64,000 nt of DNA, from NCBI RefSeq assembly GCF_029892685.1, contig NZ_JARXVD010000025.1, forward strand, positions 1 through 64,000, given 5' to 3'. Source of the DNA: Mycobacterium sp. OTB74 (GTDB lineage Bacteria; Actinomycetota; Actinomycetes; Mycobacteriales; Mycobacteriaceae). Shown piece by piece: positions 55,913-64,000 of this stretch. Positions within the stretch are counted from its first letter, which is position 1. Each line of letters starts with the position of its first letter. Made by a program: the position numbers and the translations under genes. Below the pieces are notes generated by a model. The model made no database searches. It saw only the letters and a list, made by a program, of their open reading frames with translations, and was not told where the DNA came from.

Positions 55913-58431
55913 GGCCTCTCCTTCGCCGGGGCGGCCAAATCGACCACGATGGTCAGTCCGCCGCCGGGGGTGTCGGTGGCCGAGATGGTGCCGCCCATGG
56001 CTTCGACGAAGCCGCGGGCGACCGAAAGGCCAAGTCCCACACCGGTTGTGTTGTCGTGATCGCCGAGTCGCTGGAACGGCGCGAACAGCTTCTCTTCCGT
56101 GCCGCGTGGGATGCCGGGGCCCTCGTCGACGATGGTGATCAGTACCCGGTCTCCGACGTTGCCGGCATTGACGCGCACCACGCTGTCGGGCGCGTAGCGC
56201 AGCGCGTTGTCGATCAGGTTCACCAGTACCCGTTCCAGTAGCCCAGCGTCGGCCAGTGCCACCGCGTCGTCTACTTCGGACTTGACCCGGTCCGGCCAGC
56301 GATGCTCGTAACCGGTTGCGCCCCGGCTGATTCCGAGCAGTGCACGCTGTACCACCTCTTCCAGGTACACCGTGTGCAGCTCGGGCTTGACCACCCCGGC
56401 GGCCAGCCGCGAGGAGTCCAGCAGGTTGCCCACCAGTGCCGTGAGCTGGTCCACCGATTCCTCAATGGTGGCCAGCAGTTCGGCGGTGTCCTCGGGGGAG
56501 AAGCCGACGTCTTCGCTGCGCAGACTGGATACCGCGGCCTTGGCTGCGGCCAGCGGGGTGCGCAGGTCGTGGCTGACCGCGCTCAGCAGTTGGCGGCGTA
56601 GCTCGTCGGCCTTGGCGATGGCCTCGGCGCGCCCGGCCTCCTCGGTCAATTCACGTTGGCGCACAAGGCCGGCGGCTTGTCGTGCAACGGCGCCCAGCAC
56701 TCGTCGGTCCCGGGCCTCGGTCTTGCGGCCGGCCATCAGCAGCCAGTAGTCGTCGTCGGTGACCTCGATCGCGGTGTCGGCGGCATCGACGGTCACGCAC
56801 GGGTCTTTACCTACGCACGCGACGATGCCCTCGCCCTCGTGTAGCAGGCTGACCGCACGCTGCGCGTACGTCTCCCGCACGCGTTCCAGCAGGGTGGTCA
56901 GGTCGGCCCCGCGCAGCACGCTGCCGGCGAACAGCGCCAGCAACTCGGCCTCCTGCGAGGCGTGCCGGGCCTCGCGGGCGCGTTTGGCGGCGCCGTCGAC
57001 AAGCGCGGCGACCGCCACTGCGACGGCCAGCAGCACCACGATGGTCAGCGCGCTGTCCGGGTCGGCGATGGTGAAGCTGTAGCGTGGCTCGACGAAGAAG
57101 TAGTTCAGCAGCAGCCCGGAGAGCACAGCGGACAGCGCGGCGGGCGCCACACCGCCGAGCAGCGCGACGATCAGCACGCCGATGAAGAACACCGCGCTCT
57201 CGCCACCCACATGCAGGAACGGGTCTAGCAGGACTGCGGTGATGGCGGTGATGGCGAACGGCACGATGATGGCGGCCAGCCACGAAGCCAGGTGCCGTTG
57301 CCCGCGGGTCGCGGTGGACCAGGACCAGCCCGCCTTGGCCTGCTCATGGGTCACCATGTGCACGTCGATCTTGCCGGAGTGCTGCACCGTCTTGGCGCCG
57401 ATGCCCTCGTCGAACAGCCGGGCCCAGCGGGAGCGTCGCGAGGTGCCCAACACCAGCTGGGTGGCGTTCATCTCGCGGGCGAAATCCAGTAGCGCCGTGG
57501 GCACGTCATCGCCGACGACGGTGTGCAGGGTGGCCTCGAGGCTGGCCGTCAGTTCGCGGACCTTGCCCATCTGGGGCGCGGACACCCCGGTCAGCCCGTC
57601 GCCGCGGACGACGTGTACCACCATCAGCTCGGCACTGGACTTGGATGCGATGCGCGACGCCCGGCGCACCAGGGTTTCCGATTCCGGGCCGCCGGTAACG
57701 GCCACCACGACGCGCTCGCGGGCCTCCCAGGTATCCGAAATCTTGTGTTCGGCACGGTATTTGGCCAGTGCGGCATCGACCTGGTCGGCCAGCCACAGCA
57801 ACGCCAGCTCGCGCAGCGCGGTCAGGTTGCCCTGCCGGAAGTAATTGGACAGCGCCGCGTCGACCCGCTCGGGTGCGTAGACGTTGCCGTGGGAAAGCCT
57901 GCGGCGCAACGCTTCCGGGGTAATGTCCACCAGTTCGATCTGGGATGCGCTGCGCACCACCGAGTCCGGGACGGTCTCCTGCTGTTCGATGCCGGTGATC
58001 TGGGCGACGACGTCGTTGAGGCTTTCCAGGTGCTGGACGTTCACCGTGGAGATCACCGTGATGCCGGCGTTCAGCAGTTCCTCGACGTCCTGCCAGCGCT
58101 TGGCGTTTTTGGAGCCGGGGGTGTTGGTGTGTGCCAGCTCGTCGACCAGCACCACCTCGGGGTTACGTTCCAGCACCGCGGGAACGTCGAGTTCGGCGAA
58201 GGTCCCGCCGCGGTAATCGATGAACCGCGGCGGGATGACTTCGATACCGGCCAATGCCTCGGCCGTCTTCTTGCGGCCGTGCGTCTCGACCACGGCAGCG
58301 ACCACGTCGGTGCCGCGTTCGAGTCGGCGGTGGGCCTCGCCGAGCATCGCAAAGGTTTTTCCCACGCCCGGGGCAGCGCCCAGGTAGATGCGTAGTTCGC
58401 CCCGCTTGTCTGGCGTTCCCATGGCTCTCAT
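55909..58431 (-). CDS. kdpD: KDP operon sensor kinase
   Basis: The 840-residue protein begins with the KdpD domain (Walker A GAAPGVGKTF near 18-27, LVDELAHTNTPGSKN near 95-109), a Usp domain (about 230-365) and four clustered membrane helices (about 385-480). A GAF-like region follows, then the kinase core with AVSHDLRTPLAAAK (H box, about 617-630) and DEGPGIPRGTEEKLFAPFQR (about 776-795). It senses potassium; the N-terminal domain binds c-di-AMP in some species. ATG at 58431 or 58422. Confidence 0.96.
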   Translation of the reverse strand: MRAMGTPDKRGELRIYLGAAPGVGKTFAMLGEAHRRLERGTDVVAAVVETHGRKKTAEALAGIEVIPPRFIDYRGGTFAELDVPAVLERNPEVVLVDELAHTNTPGSKNAKRWQDVEELLNAGITVISTVNVQHLESLNDVVAQITGIEQQETVPDSVVRSASQIELVDITPEALRRRLSHGNVYAPERVDAALSNYFRQGNLTALRELALLWLADQVDAALAKYRAEHKISDTWEARERVVVAVTGGPESETLVRRASRIASKSSAELMVVHVVRGDGLTGVSAPQMGKVRELTASLEATLHTVVGDDVPTALLDFAREMNATQLVLGTSRRSRWARLFDEGIGAKTVQHSGKIDVHMVTHEQAKAGWSWSTATRGQRHLASWLAAIIVPFAITAITAVLLDPFLHVGGESAVFFIGVLIVALLGGVAPAALSAVLSGLLLNYFFVEPRYSFTIADPDSALTIVVLLAVAVAVAALVDGAAKRAREARHASQEAELLALFAGSVLRGADLTTLLERVRETYAQRAVSLLHEGEGIVACVGKDPCVTVDAADTAIEVTDDDYWLLMAGRKTEARDRRVLGAVARQAAGLVRQRELTEEAGRAEAIAKADELRRQLLSAVSHDLRTPLAAAKAAVSSLRSEDVGFSPEDTAELLATIEESVDQLTALVGNLLDSSRLAAGVVKPELHTVYLEEVVQRALLGISRGATGYEHRWPDRVKSEVDDAVALADAGLLERVLVNLIDNALRYAPDSVVRVNAGNVGDRVLITIVDEGPGIPRGTEEKLFAPFQRLGDHDNTTGVGLGLSVARGFVEAMGGTISATDTPGGGLTIVVDLAAPAKERP

Positions 58432-58442
58432 TGTCCGTCAGG

Positions 58443-59378
58443 TCAGTGCTTGACTGGATATTTCTGATCCAAAGCCAGGTTCAGCTGCAAGACGTTGACC
58501 CGGGGCTCACCCATGAAGCCCAGGGTGCGTCCGGTGGTGTTGTCCTGTAGCAGCGTCTTGACCTGATCAGTGGTGATGTGCCGCGCCTTGGCTACACGAG
58601 CCACCTGCAGGTCGGCGTAGTGCGCCGAGATATCGGGGTCCAGACCACTGCCGCTGGCGGCGACAGCGTCGGCCGGCACGTGCGGGTCGGCGGGGGCCGA
58701 GCCGCGGATCGCGACGATCTGCCCGGCGCTGTAATCCTCGCCGTACTTGGCGCATTCGACGCGCACACCTTCGTAGGTCGCCGCGAACGGGGCCTTGGTG
58801 GTGTCGCACGGCTGGTTCACGCTGACCACCCGGGCGGGGTCGGTGACGTTGCCGGCGGCGTTACGCGGACCGATCACCGACAGCACCGCACCCACACCGT
58901 CGGCGGTGCAGAACGGCCGAGCGCCGGCGGTGTGGTCCAGGCCCTCGGTGTCGGCGACACCGTAGCTGCGGGTGCACACCTGCGTCAGCAGGCTGGGCTT
59001 GAATCCGGCATCGCTGGCCGACTTACCGGCCGTGATCTGCGCCGGGTCGCCGGGCGTGTCGACAATGCTCTCCGGGCCCAGGTTGCTGGCGCCGCTGGCG
59101 GTCGGGTCATACCCGTTGGTGCCCGCGTTGGACGGCCGGCTCTGGAAATACTGCGGCAGCACATTGCCTTTGGCGTCGGTGAACAGCTGGCCGATCAGCG
59201 CACTGCCGACGATCTTGCCGTTGGCGGTGACGATCGAGCCGTCGGCCTTGTCCTTGAGCCCCGGGATCTGGGCGATGCCCCAGATGACCGCGGGATAGGC
59301 CAGGCCGGTGATGACGGTCAGGACCAGCAGTGCACGCAGCGCTGCCCAATGAAGGCGAATCAGGTTGCCAATATTCAT
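58443..59378 (-). CDS. kdpC: Potassium-transporting ATPase subunit C with a large insertion
   Basis: The 311-residue protein has the single N-terminal membrane helix (about 12-32), NGKIVGSALIGQLF (about 52-65), YFQSRPSNAGTNGYDPTASGASNLG, and C-terminal VARVAKARHITTDQV and VNVLQLNLALD, all standard for KdpC. Between SNLG and ADAVAASGSGLDPDIS there is an extra segment of about 120 residues with four cysteines, absent from E. coli KdpC (190 residues). It would face outside the cell. KdpC stabilises the KdpAB complex and contributes to high affinity. Confidence 0.94.
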   Translation of the reverse strand: MNIGNLIRLHWAALRALLVLTVITGLAYPAVIWGIAQIPGLKDKADGSIVTANGKIVGSALIGQLFTDAKGNVLPQYFQSRPSNAGTNGYDPTASGASNLGPESIVDTPGDPAQITAGKSASDAGFKPSLLTQVCTRSYGVADTEGLDHTAGARPFCTADGVGAVLSVIGPRNAAGNVTDPARVVSVNQPCDTTKAPFAATYEGVRVECAKYGEDYSAGQIVAIRGSAPADPHVPADAVAASGSGLDPDISAHYADLQVARVAKARHITTDQVKTLLQDNTTGRTLGFMGEPRVNVLQLNLALDQKYPVKH

Positions 59379-59380
59379 GA

Positions 59381-61579
59381 TTAGGACATCCCCGGGACGA
59401 ACTGGATGATGAGGTCAATGAGCTTGATGCCGATGAACGGGGCGACAATGCCACCCAGGCCATAGACATACAGGTTGCGGCTCAACAGCTTTGACGCACT
59501 GCTGGGGGTGTACCGGACACCGCGCAGCGACAGCGGGATCAACGCGACGATGACCAGCGCGTTGAAGATGACCGCGGACAGGATCGCCGACTGCGGGCTG
59601 TGCAGCCGCATGATGTTCAGCAGGTCCAGGCCCGGGAACAGGGCCACGAACATCGCCGGGATGATCGCGAAGTACTTCGCGATGTCGTTGGCGATGGAGA
59701 ACGTGGTCAATGCGCCGCGGGTGATCAAGAGCTGCTTGCCGATCTCCACGATCTCGATCAGCTTGGTCGGGTCCGAGTCCAGGTCGACCATGTTGCCGGC
59801 CTCTTTGGCCGCGGAGGTACCGGTGTTCATCGCGACACCGACGTCGGCCTGGGCCAGGGCGGGGGCGTCGTTGGTGCCGTCCCCGGTCATCGCGACCAGC
59901 TTGCCGCCGGCCTGCTCCTTCTTGATCAGCGCCAGCTTGTCTTCCGGCGTGGCCTCGGCCAGGAAATCGTCAACCCCGGCCTCATCAGCAATTGCCTTGG
60001 CGGTCAACGGGTTGTCGCCGGTGATCATGACGGTCCGGATGCCCATCTTGCGCATCTCGTCGAACCGTTCGCGCATGCCCTGCTTGACGACGTCCTTGAG
60101 GTGAATCACGCCCAGCACTTCTGCATGTCCCGTCGCTTCGCTCGCGCCTGAGGCCCCACCGTGGCTGATCCGGCCGACCACCAGCGGAGTGCCGCCGGCC
60201 GCGGAGATGCCGTCGACGATCTCGCCCAGTTCAGTCGGTACCTTGCCGCCGTTGGAGCGGATCCACTCCGCCACCGAATTGGCCGCTCCCTTGCGCAGCG
60301 CCGGGCCGTCGTGCAGATCGACGCCGGACATGCGGGTCATGGCGGTGAACTCGACCCAGGTGGTACCGGTCAGTTCGCCTGGGGTACGGGCACGCAAGCC
60401 GTAGGCCGTCTTGGCGTACACCACGATCGAGCGGCCCTCCGGGGTCTCGTCGGCCAAACTCGAGAGTTGGGCTGCGTCGGCGAGTTCGTCGGCGGTGACA
60501 CCGGGCACCGGGATGAAATTCGACGCCTGCCGATTGCCCAGGGTGATGGTGCCGGTCTTGTCCAGCAGCAGGGTGTTGACGTCACCGGCGGCCTCGACGG
60601 CACGGCCGGACATGGCCAGCACATTGCGTTGCACCAGGCGGTCCATGCCGGCGATACCGATCGCCGACAGCAGCGCGCCGATCGTCGTCGGGATCAGACA
60701 GACCAGCAGCGAGACCATCACGATGCCGGTGACGCCGAAGCTGTCCAAGGCCTGGGTGTCGGGCACCCCGGGGTTGTTGGCCTTGGAGTAGATGGCCAGC
60801 GGCTGCAACGTCGCAACGGCGAACACGAAGATGATGGTCAGCGCAGCCAGCAGGATGTTCAGCGCGATTTCGTTGGGCGTCTTCTGCCGGTTGGCACCCT
60901 CGACCAGGGCGATCATCCGGTCGACGAAGCTCTCGCCCGGCTTCTGGGTGATCTGGACGACTATCCGGTCGGACAACACTGTGGTGCCGCCGGTGACTGC
61001 TGACCGGTCGCCGCCGGATTCCCGGATGACCGGGGCCGACTCGCCGGTGATGGCCGATTCGTCAACCGACGCAATGCCTTCCACCACGTCGCCGTCACCG
61101 GGGATGACCTGTCCGGCTTCGACCACGACGATGTCGCCCTGCTGCAGCAGCGGTGCGGCAACTTCTTCCTCTGTGCCGGCCCGTCCGGGTGCCCACCCGA
61201 CCAGCTTGCGGGCCATGGTGTCGGACTTGGTCTTTCGCAGGCTGGCGGCCTGTGCCTTGCCGCGACCCTCGGCGACGGCCTCGGCCAGGTTGGCGAAAAT
61301 GACTGTCAGCCAGAGCCAGAACACGATCAGCCAGGCGAACCAGCTGGAGTTGAGCACCGCCAGAACGGTCGACCAGACGGCGCCGACCTCGACGATGAAC
61401 ATCACCGGGTTGCGCCACAGGGTGCGCGGGTCCAGCTTGCGCAGGGCGTCAGGTGTGGACTTCCACAGCATCTTCGGGTCCAGCAGGCCGCCCTGGACGC
61501 GGCCCTTACCCTGGGCCTGTTTGGTCGGGGCGGGGTGTTCCGGGTCTGCTATACCCAATGTTGCGGATTGCGTTGCCAT
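59381..61579 (-). CDS. kdpB: Potassium-transporting P-type ATPase subunit B
   Basis: This P-type ATPase energises potassium uptake. From the ATG at 61579 (AAGGAA upstream) it has 732 residues, with ESAPVIRESGGD (actuator TGES motif), LLDKTGTITLGN (phosphorylated Asp), VMITGDNPLTAKAIA and GDGTNDAPALAQADVG. The N-terminus is about 45 residues longer than in E. coli. It sits between kdpA (one-base gap) and kdpC. Confidence 0.97.
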   Translation of the reverse strand: MATQSATLGIADPEHPAPTKQAQGKGRVQGGLLDPKMLWKSTPDALRKLDPRTLWRNPVMFIVEVGAVWSTVLAVLNSSWFAWLIVFWLWLTVIFANLAEAVAEGRGKAQAASLRKTKSDTMARKLVGWAPGRAGTEEEVAAPLLQQGDIVVVEAGQVIPGDGDVVEGIASVDESAITGESAPVIRESGGDRSAVTGGTTVLSDRIVVQITQKPGESFVDRMIALVEGANRQKTPNEIALNILLAALTIIFVFAVATLQPLAIYSKANNPGVPDTQALDSFGVTGIVMVSLLVCLIPTTIGALLSAIGIAGMDRLVQRNVLAMSGRAVEAAGDVNTLLLDKTGTITLGNRQASNFIPVPGVTADELADAAQLSSLADETPEGRSIVVYAKTAYGLRARTPGELTGTTWVEFTAMTRMSGVDLHDGPALRKGAANSVAEWIRSNGGKVPTELGEIVDGISAAGGTPLVVGRISHGGASGASEATGHAEVLGVIHLKDVVKQGMRERFDEMRKMGIRTVMITGDNPLTAKAIADEAGVDDFLAEATPEDKLALIKKEQAGGKLVAMTGDGTNDAPALAQADVGVAMNTGTSAAKEAGNMVDLDSDPTKLIEIVEIGKQLLITRGALTTFSIANDIAKYFAIIPAMFVALFPGLDLLNIMRLHSPQSAILSAVIFNALVIVALIPLSLRGVRYTPSSASKLLSRNLYVYGLGGIVAPFIGIKLIDLIIQFVPGMS

Positions 61580-61580
61580 A

Positions 61581-63251
61581 TCAGTGAATTCCTTCAGCAA
61601 GGGGGCCGAGCGCCAGCGCCGGCAGGAAGGTCAAAGCGACCAGGATCAGCGTCACGCCGGCAACCATGCCGACGAACTGCGGACGGTGGGTTGGCAGCGT
61701 GCCCAGCGATGGGGGAGTGGTGCCCTGCTTGGCCAGTGAACCGGCCAGGGCCAGTACCAGCATCATCGGCAGGAAGCGGCCGATCAGCATGGCCAGGCCC
61801 AAAGCGGTGTTGTACCAAACTGTGTTTACTGAGATACCCGCGAACGCCGAGCCGTTGTTGTTGGCCGCCGAAGTGAAGGCGTACAGCACCTCGGACAGGC
61901 CGTGCGGGCCGACGTTGAGCATCGCGGCGCGTTCGCCGGGCAGCGCCATTGCCACTGCCGTGCCGGTCAGCACGATCAGCGGAGTAACCAGGAAATAGCT
62001 TGCCGCCAGCTTGATCTCGCGCGGGTTGATCTTCTTGCCCAGATATTCAGGTGTGCGTCCGACCATCAGGCCGGCGACGAAGACCGTGATGACCGCGAGG
62101 ATCAACATGCCGTACAGGCCCGACCCAGTGCCACCGGGAGCGACCTCACCGAGCTGCATGTTGAACATCGTCATCATGCCGCCCAGGGACGCGTACGAAT
62201 CGTGGAACGAGTCGACCGCACCGGTGGAGGTCAGCGTCGTCGCATCGGCGAACACGGCCGAATCTGGCACGCCGAAGCGTTGTTCGACACCTTCCATCGC
62301 CGAGCCGATGGCGTTCGGGACGGTGCCGTGGTGCTGGACCTGGAACAGCATCATGAAGCTGCAGCTGATGATGGCTAGCGTGGCCATCACCGCGACGATC
62401 GCGTAGCCCTGCTTGCGGCTGTCGACCATCCGGCCGAAGGTGCGCGGCATCGAGAATGAAATCACCAGCAGCAGAAAGATTTCCACCCAGTTGGTCCAGG
62501 CAGTGGGGTTCTCGAACGGGTGCGCTGAGTTGGCGTTGTAGAACCCGCCACCGTTGGTGCCCAGTTCCTTGATGGCCTCCTGGCTGGCGACTGGGCCGCC
62601 GGTGATGGTCTGTTGTGCGCCGGCCAACGTGTTGGCGATCTGATCGTGGAGGTGGAAGTTCTCGATGGCGCCGCCGGCGATCAGGATGAGCGCGGCAATC
62701 GCCGCGAGCGGCAACAGGATTCGGACGGTGCCGCGCACCAGGTCGACCCAGAAGTTGCCCAGTTCGCTGGCGTGCCGACGGGCGAACCCGCGTACCAGCG
62801 CCACTGCCACGGCCATGCCGACCGCGGCCGAGACGAAGTTCTGTACGGTCAGGCCGGTCATCTGCACGAGGTGGCCCATGGTGGTCTCGCCCGAGTAGGC
62901 CTGCCAGTTGGTGTTGGTGACGAAGCTGACGGCGGTATTCCACGCCAGGTCCGCGGTCATGGGGGTGGTCGGATTGTTCAGATGCAGCGGCAGTTTGTCC
63001 TGCATCAGCTGCAGCGTGAACAGGCCCAGCAGTGAGATCGCCGAGAACGCGAGCACGCTACGGGCGTACGAGCCCCAGTTCTGTTCGGAGTCGGGGTCGG
63101 CACCGATGGCCTTGTAGACCAGACGCTCAACGCGTGAATGCTTCGCGGACGTGTATACGCGATACATGTAGTCGCCCAGCGGTACGTGCACCGCGGCCAG
63201 GGCGACGATAAGGGCGATCAGGAAGACGATTCCTGCGATGGTGCCGTCCAC
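61581..63251 (-). CDS. kdpA: Potassium-transporting ATPase subunit A (channel-like)
   Basis: This ten-span potassium channel-like subunit has 556 residues from the GTG at 63251, which overlaps the last base of the kdpF stop. Selectivity loops include TNTNWQAYSGE (about 96-106), GTNGGGFYNANSAHPFENP (about 212-230) and FTSAANNNGSAFAG. Length equals that of E. coli KdpA (557). The 19 extra codons upstream lie in kdpF. Confidence 0.96.
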   Translation of the reverse strand: MDGTIAGIVFLIALIVALAAVHVPLGDYMYRVYTSAKHSRVERLVYKAIGADPDSEQNWGSYARSVLAFSAISLLGLFTLQLMQDKLPLHLNNPTTPMTADLAWNTAVSFVTNTNWQAYSGETTMGHLVQMTGLTVQNFVSAAVGMAVAVALVRGFARRHASELGNFWVDLVRGTVRILLPLAAIAALILIAGGAIENFHLHDQIANTLAGAQQTITGGPVASQEAIKELGTNGGGFYNANSAHPFENPTAWTNWVEIFLLLVISFSMPRTFGRMVDSRKQGYAIVAVMATLAIISCSFMMLFQVQHHGTVPNAIGSAMEGVEQRFGVPDSAVFADATTLTSTGAVDSFHDSYASLGGMMTMFNMQLGEVAPGGTGSGLYGMLILAVITVFVAGLMVGRTPEYLGKKINPREIKLAASYFLVTPLIVLTGTAVAMALPGERAAMLNVGPHGLSEVLYAFTSAANNNGSAFAGISVNTVWYNTALGLAMLIGRFLPMMLVLALAGSLAKQGTTPPSLGTLPTHRPQFVGMVAGVTLILVALTFLPALALGPLAEGIH

Positions 63252-63340
63252 TAGAAGCGCTCCGGGAACAGTAGTGCGGCGACCAGGAACAGTGCCGTCA
63301 GCAGGCACAGCACCAGTCCGACGATGTTGGCGTAGTTCAC
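63251..63340 (-). CDS. kdpF: KdpF small membrane subunit
   Basis: GTG at 63340 opens a 29-codon frame, MNYANIVGLVLC then LLTALFLVAALLFPERF, one membrane helix with the terminal PERF typical of KdpF. It stabilises the KdpABC complex in the membrane. It overlaps kdpA by one base and an upstream 27-codon frame by three (GTGA). Confidence 0.93.
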   Translation of the reverse strand: MNYANIVGLVLCLLTALFLVAALLFPERF

Positions 63341-63420
63341 AGCTTCTCCACCGCCTTTTGAATCAGGCCGAGCATCGCGAATAGCGCGACGGTCAGCACG
63401 ATGTAAATCGCGACAGACAT
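63337..63420 (-). CDS. 27-residue membrane peptide at the head of the kdp operon
   Basis: ATG at 63420 opens MSVAIYIVLTVALFAML, then GLIQKAVEKL, and stops in the TGA overlapping the kdpF start. It is a single amphiphilic helix span with a basic cytoplasmic end. The four-base overlap means kdpF translation would depend on it. It could be an additional small Kdp subunit or a translational coupling leader. No standard name is known to me. Confidence 0.65.
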   Translation of the reverse strand: MSVAIYIVLTVALFAMLGLIQKAVEKL

Positions 63421-63456
63421 GTTTTGGCTCCGTTTCGGGCGGGTCCTCAGCCGCGT

Positions 63457-63479
63457 TTCGGCAGCACCCACGTGCCGAA
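63457..63479 (-). promoter_or_regulatory. Leader hairpin of the kdp operon
   Basis: TTCGGCA (63457-63463) and TGCCGAA (63473-63479) form a perfect seven-pair stem in the transcript, about 37 bases before the first kdp start. It could act on translation or leader stability. I do not see the conserved core of the c-di-AMP (ydaO) riboswitch here. Confidence 0.4.
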
Positions 63480-63691
63480 GTAAACGCTCGCTGGAGGGCG
63501 CCTGCCGATGATCTTGACGCTTTCCTTATGGGCGCAGTGGTTTCATTTATGGAGTCCTTGCGCCGGGTGTGATCTGGGTCCTATTTGCCTCGGTCGACGG
63601 GCGCGCGTCGGCCCGCTTGCAATCGTATTTATGCAGGTCAAGTACCACAAGTGCGTTCTTGTCGGGCTACGGGTGGTGCGTGCGGTGCTCA

Positions 63692-63804
63692 TCTTTACGC
63701 CCGGGAAACCTTCCGGTGGTGCGACGTAAAGAAGCCGTTAGTTTTGCCGGCTGCGGCGTTAAAGGGTTGGCAGGACTGCGGTGCGATCGCTTGGACGCGG
63801 CGTA
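63692..63804 (+). repeat. CGTAAAG-type repeated words in a plus-strand leader
   Basis: CTTTACGC (63692-63699) is followed by GCGACGTAAAG (about 63720-63730), GCGGCGTTAAAG (about 63753-63764) and GCGGCGTAAAG (about 63798-63808). The first two are inverted and the rest direct. They lie within the 406-base gap between the kdp start and the plus-strand frame at 63827, in which I see no other gene. They could be regulator sites or stem parts of a leader RNA. Confidence 0.4.
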
Positions 63805-63826
63805 AAGCTGACAGCAGGAGGTTGTC

Positions 63827-64000
63827 ATGGTGATGTCTGCGACGTTGGGTTCGGTGCTGGCTGGTGTGCGGGTGCGGCAGCGCCCGACCCAGGTGGTCCG
63901 GCCACCCTGGCCCGCGGTGCGCGTCCGGCCGGCAGTGCAGATCGCCTGTCCCGCAGCCGCTTTGCGGAGTACGGATATTGCTCGACGGGTGGTTGACCAG
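63827..64000 (+). CDS. Start of an unidentified plus-strand gene (runs off the window)
   Basis: ATG at 63827 follows a very strong ribosome site, AGGAGG, with a spacing of six bases. The frame is open to the window end: MVMSATLGSVLAGVRVRQRP, then TQVVRPPWPAVRVRPAVQ. It is basic and Pro/Val-rich with no recognisable domain in the 58 visible codons. It diverges from the kdp operon. The identity cannot be given from this part. Confidence 0.5.
   Translation, partial: MVMSATLGSVLAGVRVRQRPTQVVRPPWPAVRVRPAVQIACPAAALRSTDIARRVVDQ

Noticed and set aside
63421..63600. c-di-AMP (ydaO) riboswitch before kdp
   Set aside because: Expected from other phyla, but I could not find the conserved core sequences; only a simple hairpin is visible.
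1..64000. CRISPR array, prophage or insertion sequence
   Set aside because: No regularly spaced direct repeats, transposase, integrase or phage structural genes were seen in any frame.

Overview
The window is high-GC chromosomal DNA of a Mycobacteriaceae member, most likely an environmental or rapid-growing type rather than a tubercle bacillus. The evidence is the gene order. From about 10.6 kb on it follows the M. tuberculosis block Rv0998-Rv1031 (pat, AlkB, pmt, rsmI, pabB, metS, tatD, rpfB, ksgA, ispE, pks16-like, pth, rplY, lpqT, prs, glmU, tRNA-Gln, Rv1019-like TetR, mfd, mazG, lpqU, eno, ftsB, DUF501, ppx, kdp). Non-tubercular pieces are inserted: gdhA, an ECF41 sigma unit, a lysA-like gene, efeUOB and a large basic amino acid decarboxylase. 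Products also carry WhiB, lpq-type lipoprotein, Rpf and FAAL signatures.

Layout. 0-4.4 kb: the end of an acyl-AMP ligase gene, a DGAT2-like acyltransferase, a TetR regulator with a double palindromic operator, and a four-gene membrane operon (two paralogous multi-span proteins plus heme-copper oxidase subunits III and IV, with no subunit I). 4.4-4.9 kb: a whiB gene fused to the frameshifted start of a zinc-independent ribosomal protein L31 gene, behind two Zur-like boxes. 5-10.6 kb: a compact galactose locus (secreted lipoprotein alpha-galactosidase, sodium:solute symporter, galT, galK). 10.6-24.4 kb: protein acetyltransferase Pat, DUF5642-like lipoproteins, AlkB, protein mannosyltransferase, rsmI, pabB, an ECF41 sigma factor with its oxidoreductase, gdhA, metG and tatD. 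24.5-30.7 kb: rpfB-ksgA-ispE, a fatty-acyl-AMP ligase and small secreted proteins. 30.7-36.8 kb: a minus-strand run glmU-prs-arsC-lpqT-SDR-rplY-pth with tRNA-Gln. 36.9-51.7 kb: TetR, a catalytically degenerate LysA paralogue, mfd-mazG, efeUOB (iron), lpqU, and eno-ftsB-DUF501-ppx. 51.7-63.5 kb: a very small Cys/His-rich peptide gene, an inducible-type decarboxylase flanked by direct repeats, and kdpFABCDE in one orientation, preceded by an extra 27-residue membrane peptide. The last 0.5 kb holds the leader and start of an unidentified plus-strand gene.

Regulation visible in the sequence: many genes fit leaderless expression (TANNNT followed 6-8 nt later by a GTG). Two divergent pairs (pmt/rsmI and metG/tatD) appear to share overlapping, nearly symmetric -10 elements. 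The oxidoreductase-sigma unit has a good ECF41-type promoter and efeU has an IdeR-like box. A four-copy hairpin repeat and a two-copy palindromic element are scattered at gene junctions. The observations I find most novel are the 28-aa Cys/His peptide, the L31-WhiB chimera under Zur-like boxes, the hairpin repeat family (which also forms the tail of the decarboxylase and flanks its gene), and the orphan oxidase-subunit membrane operon.
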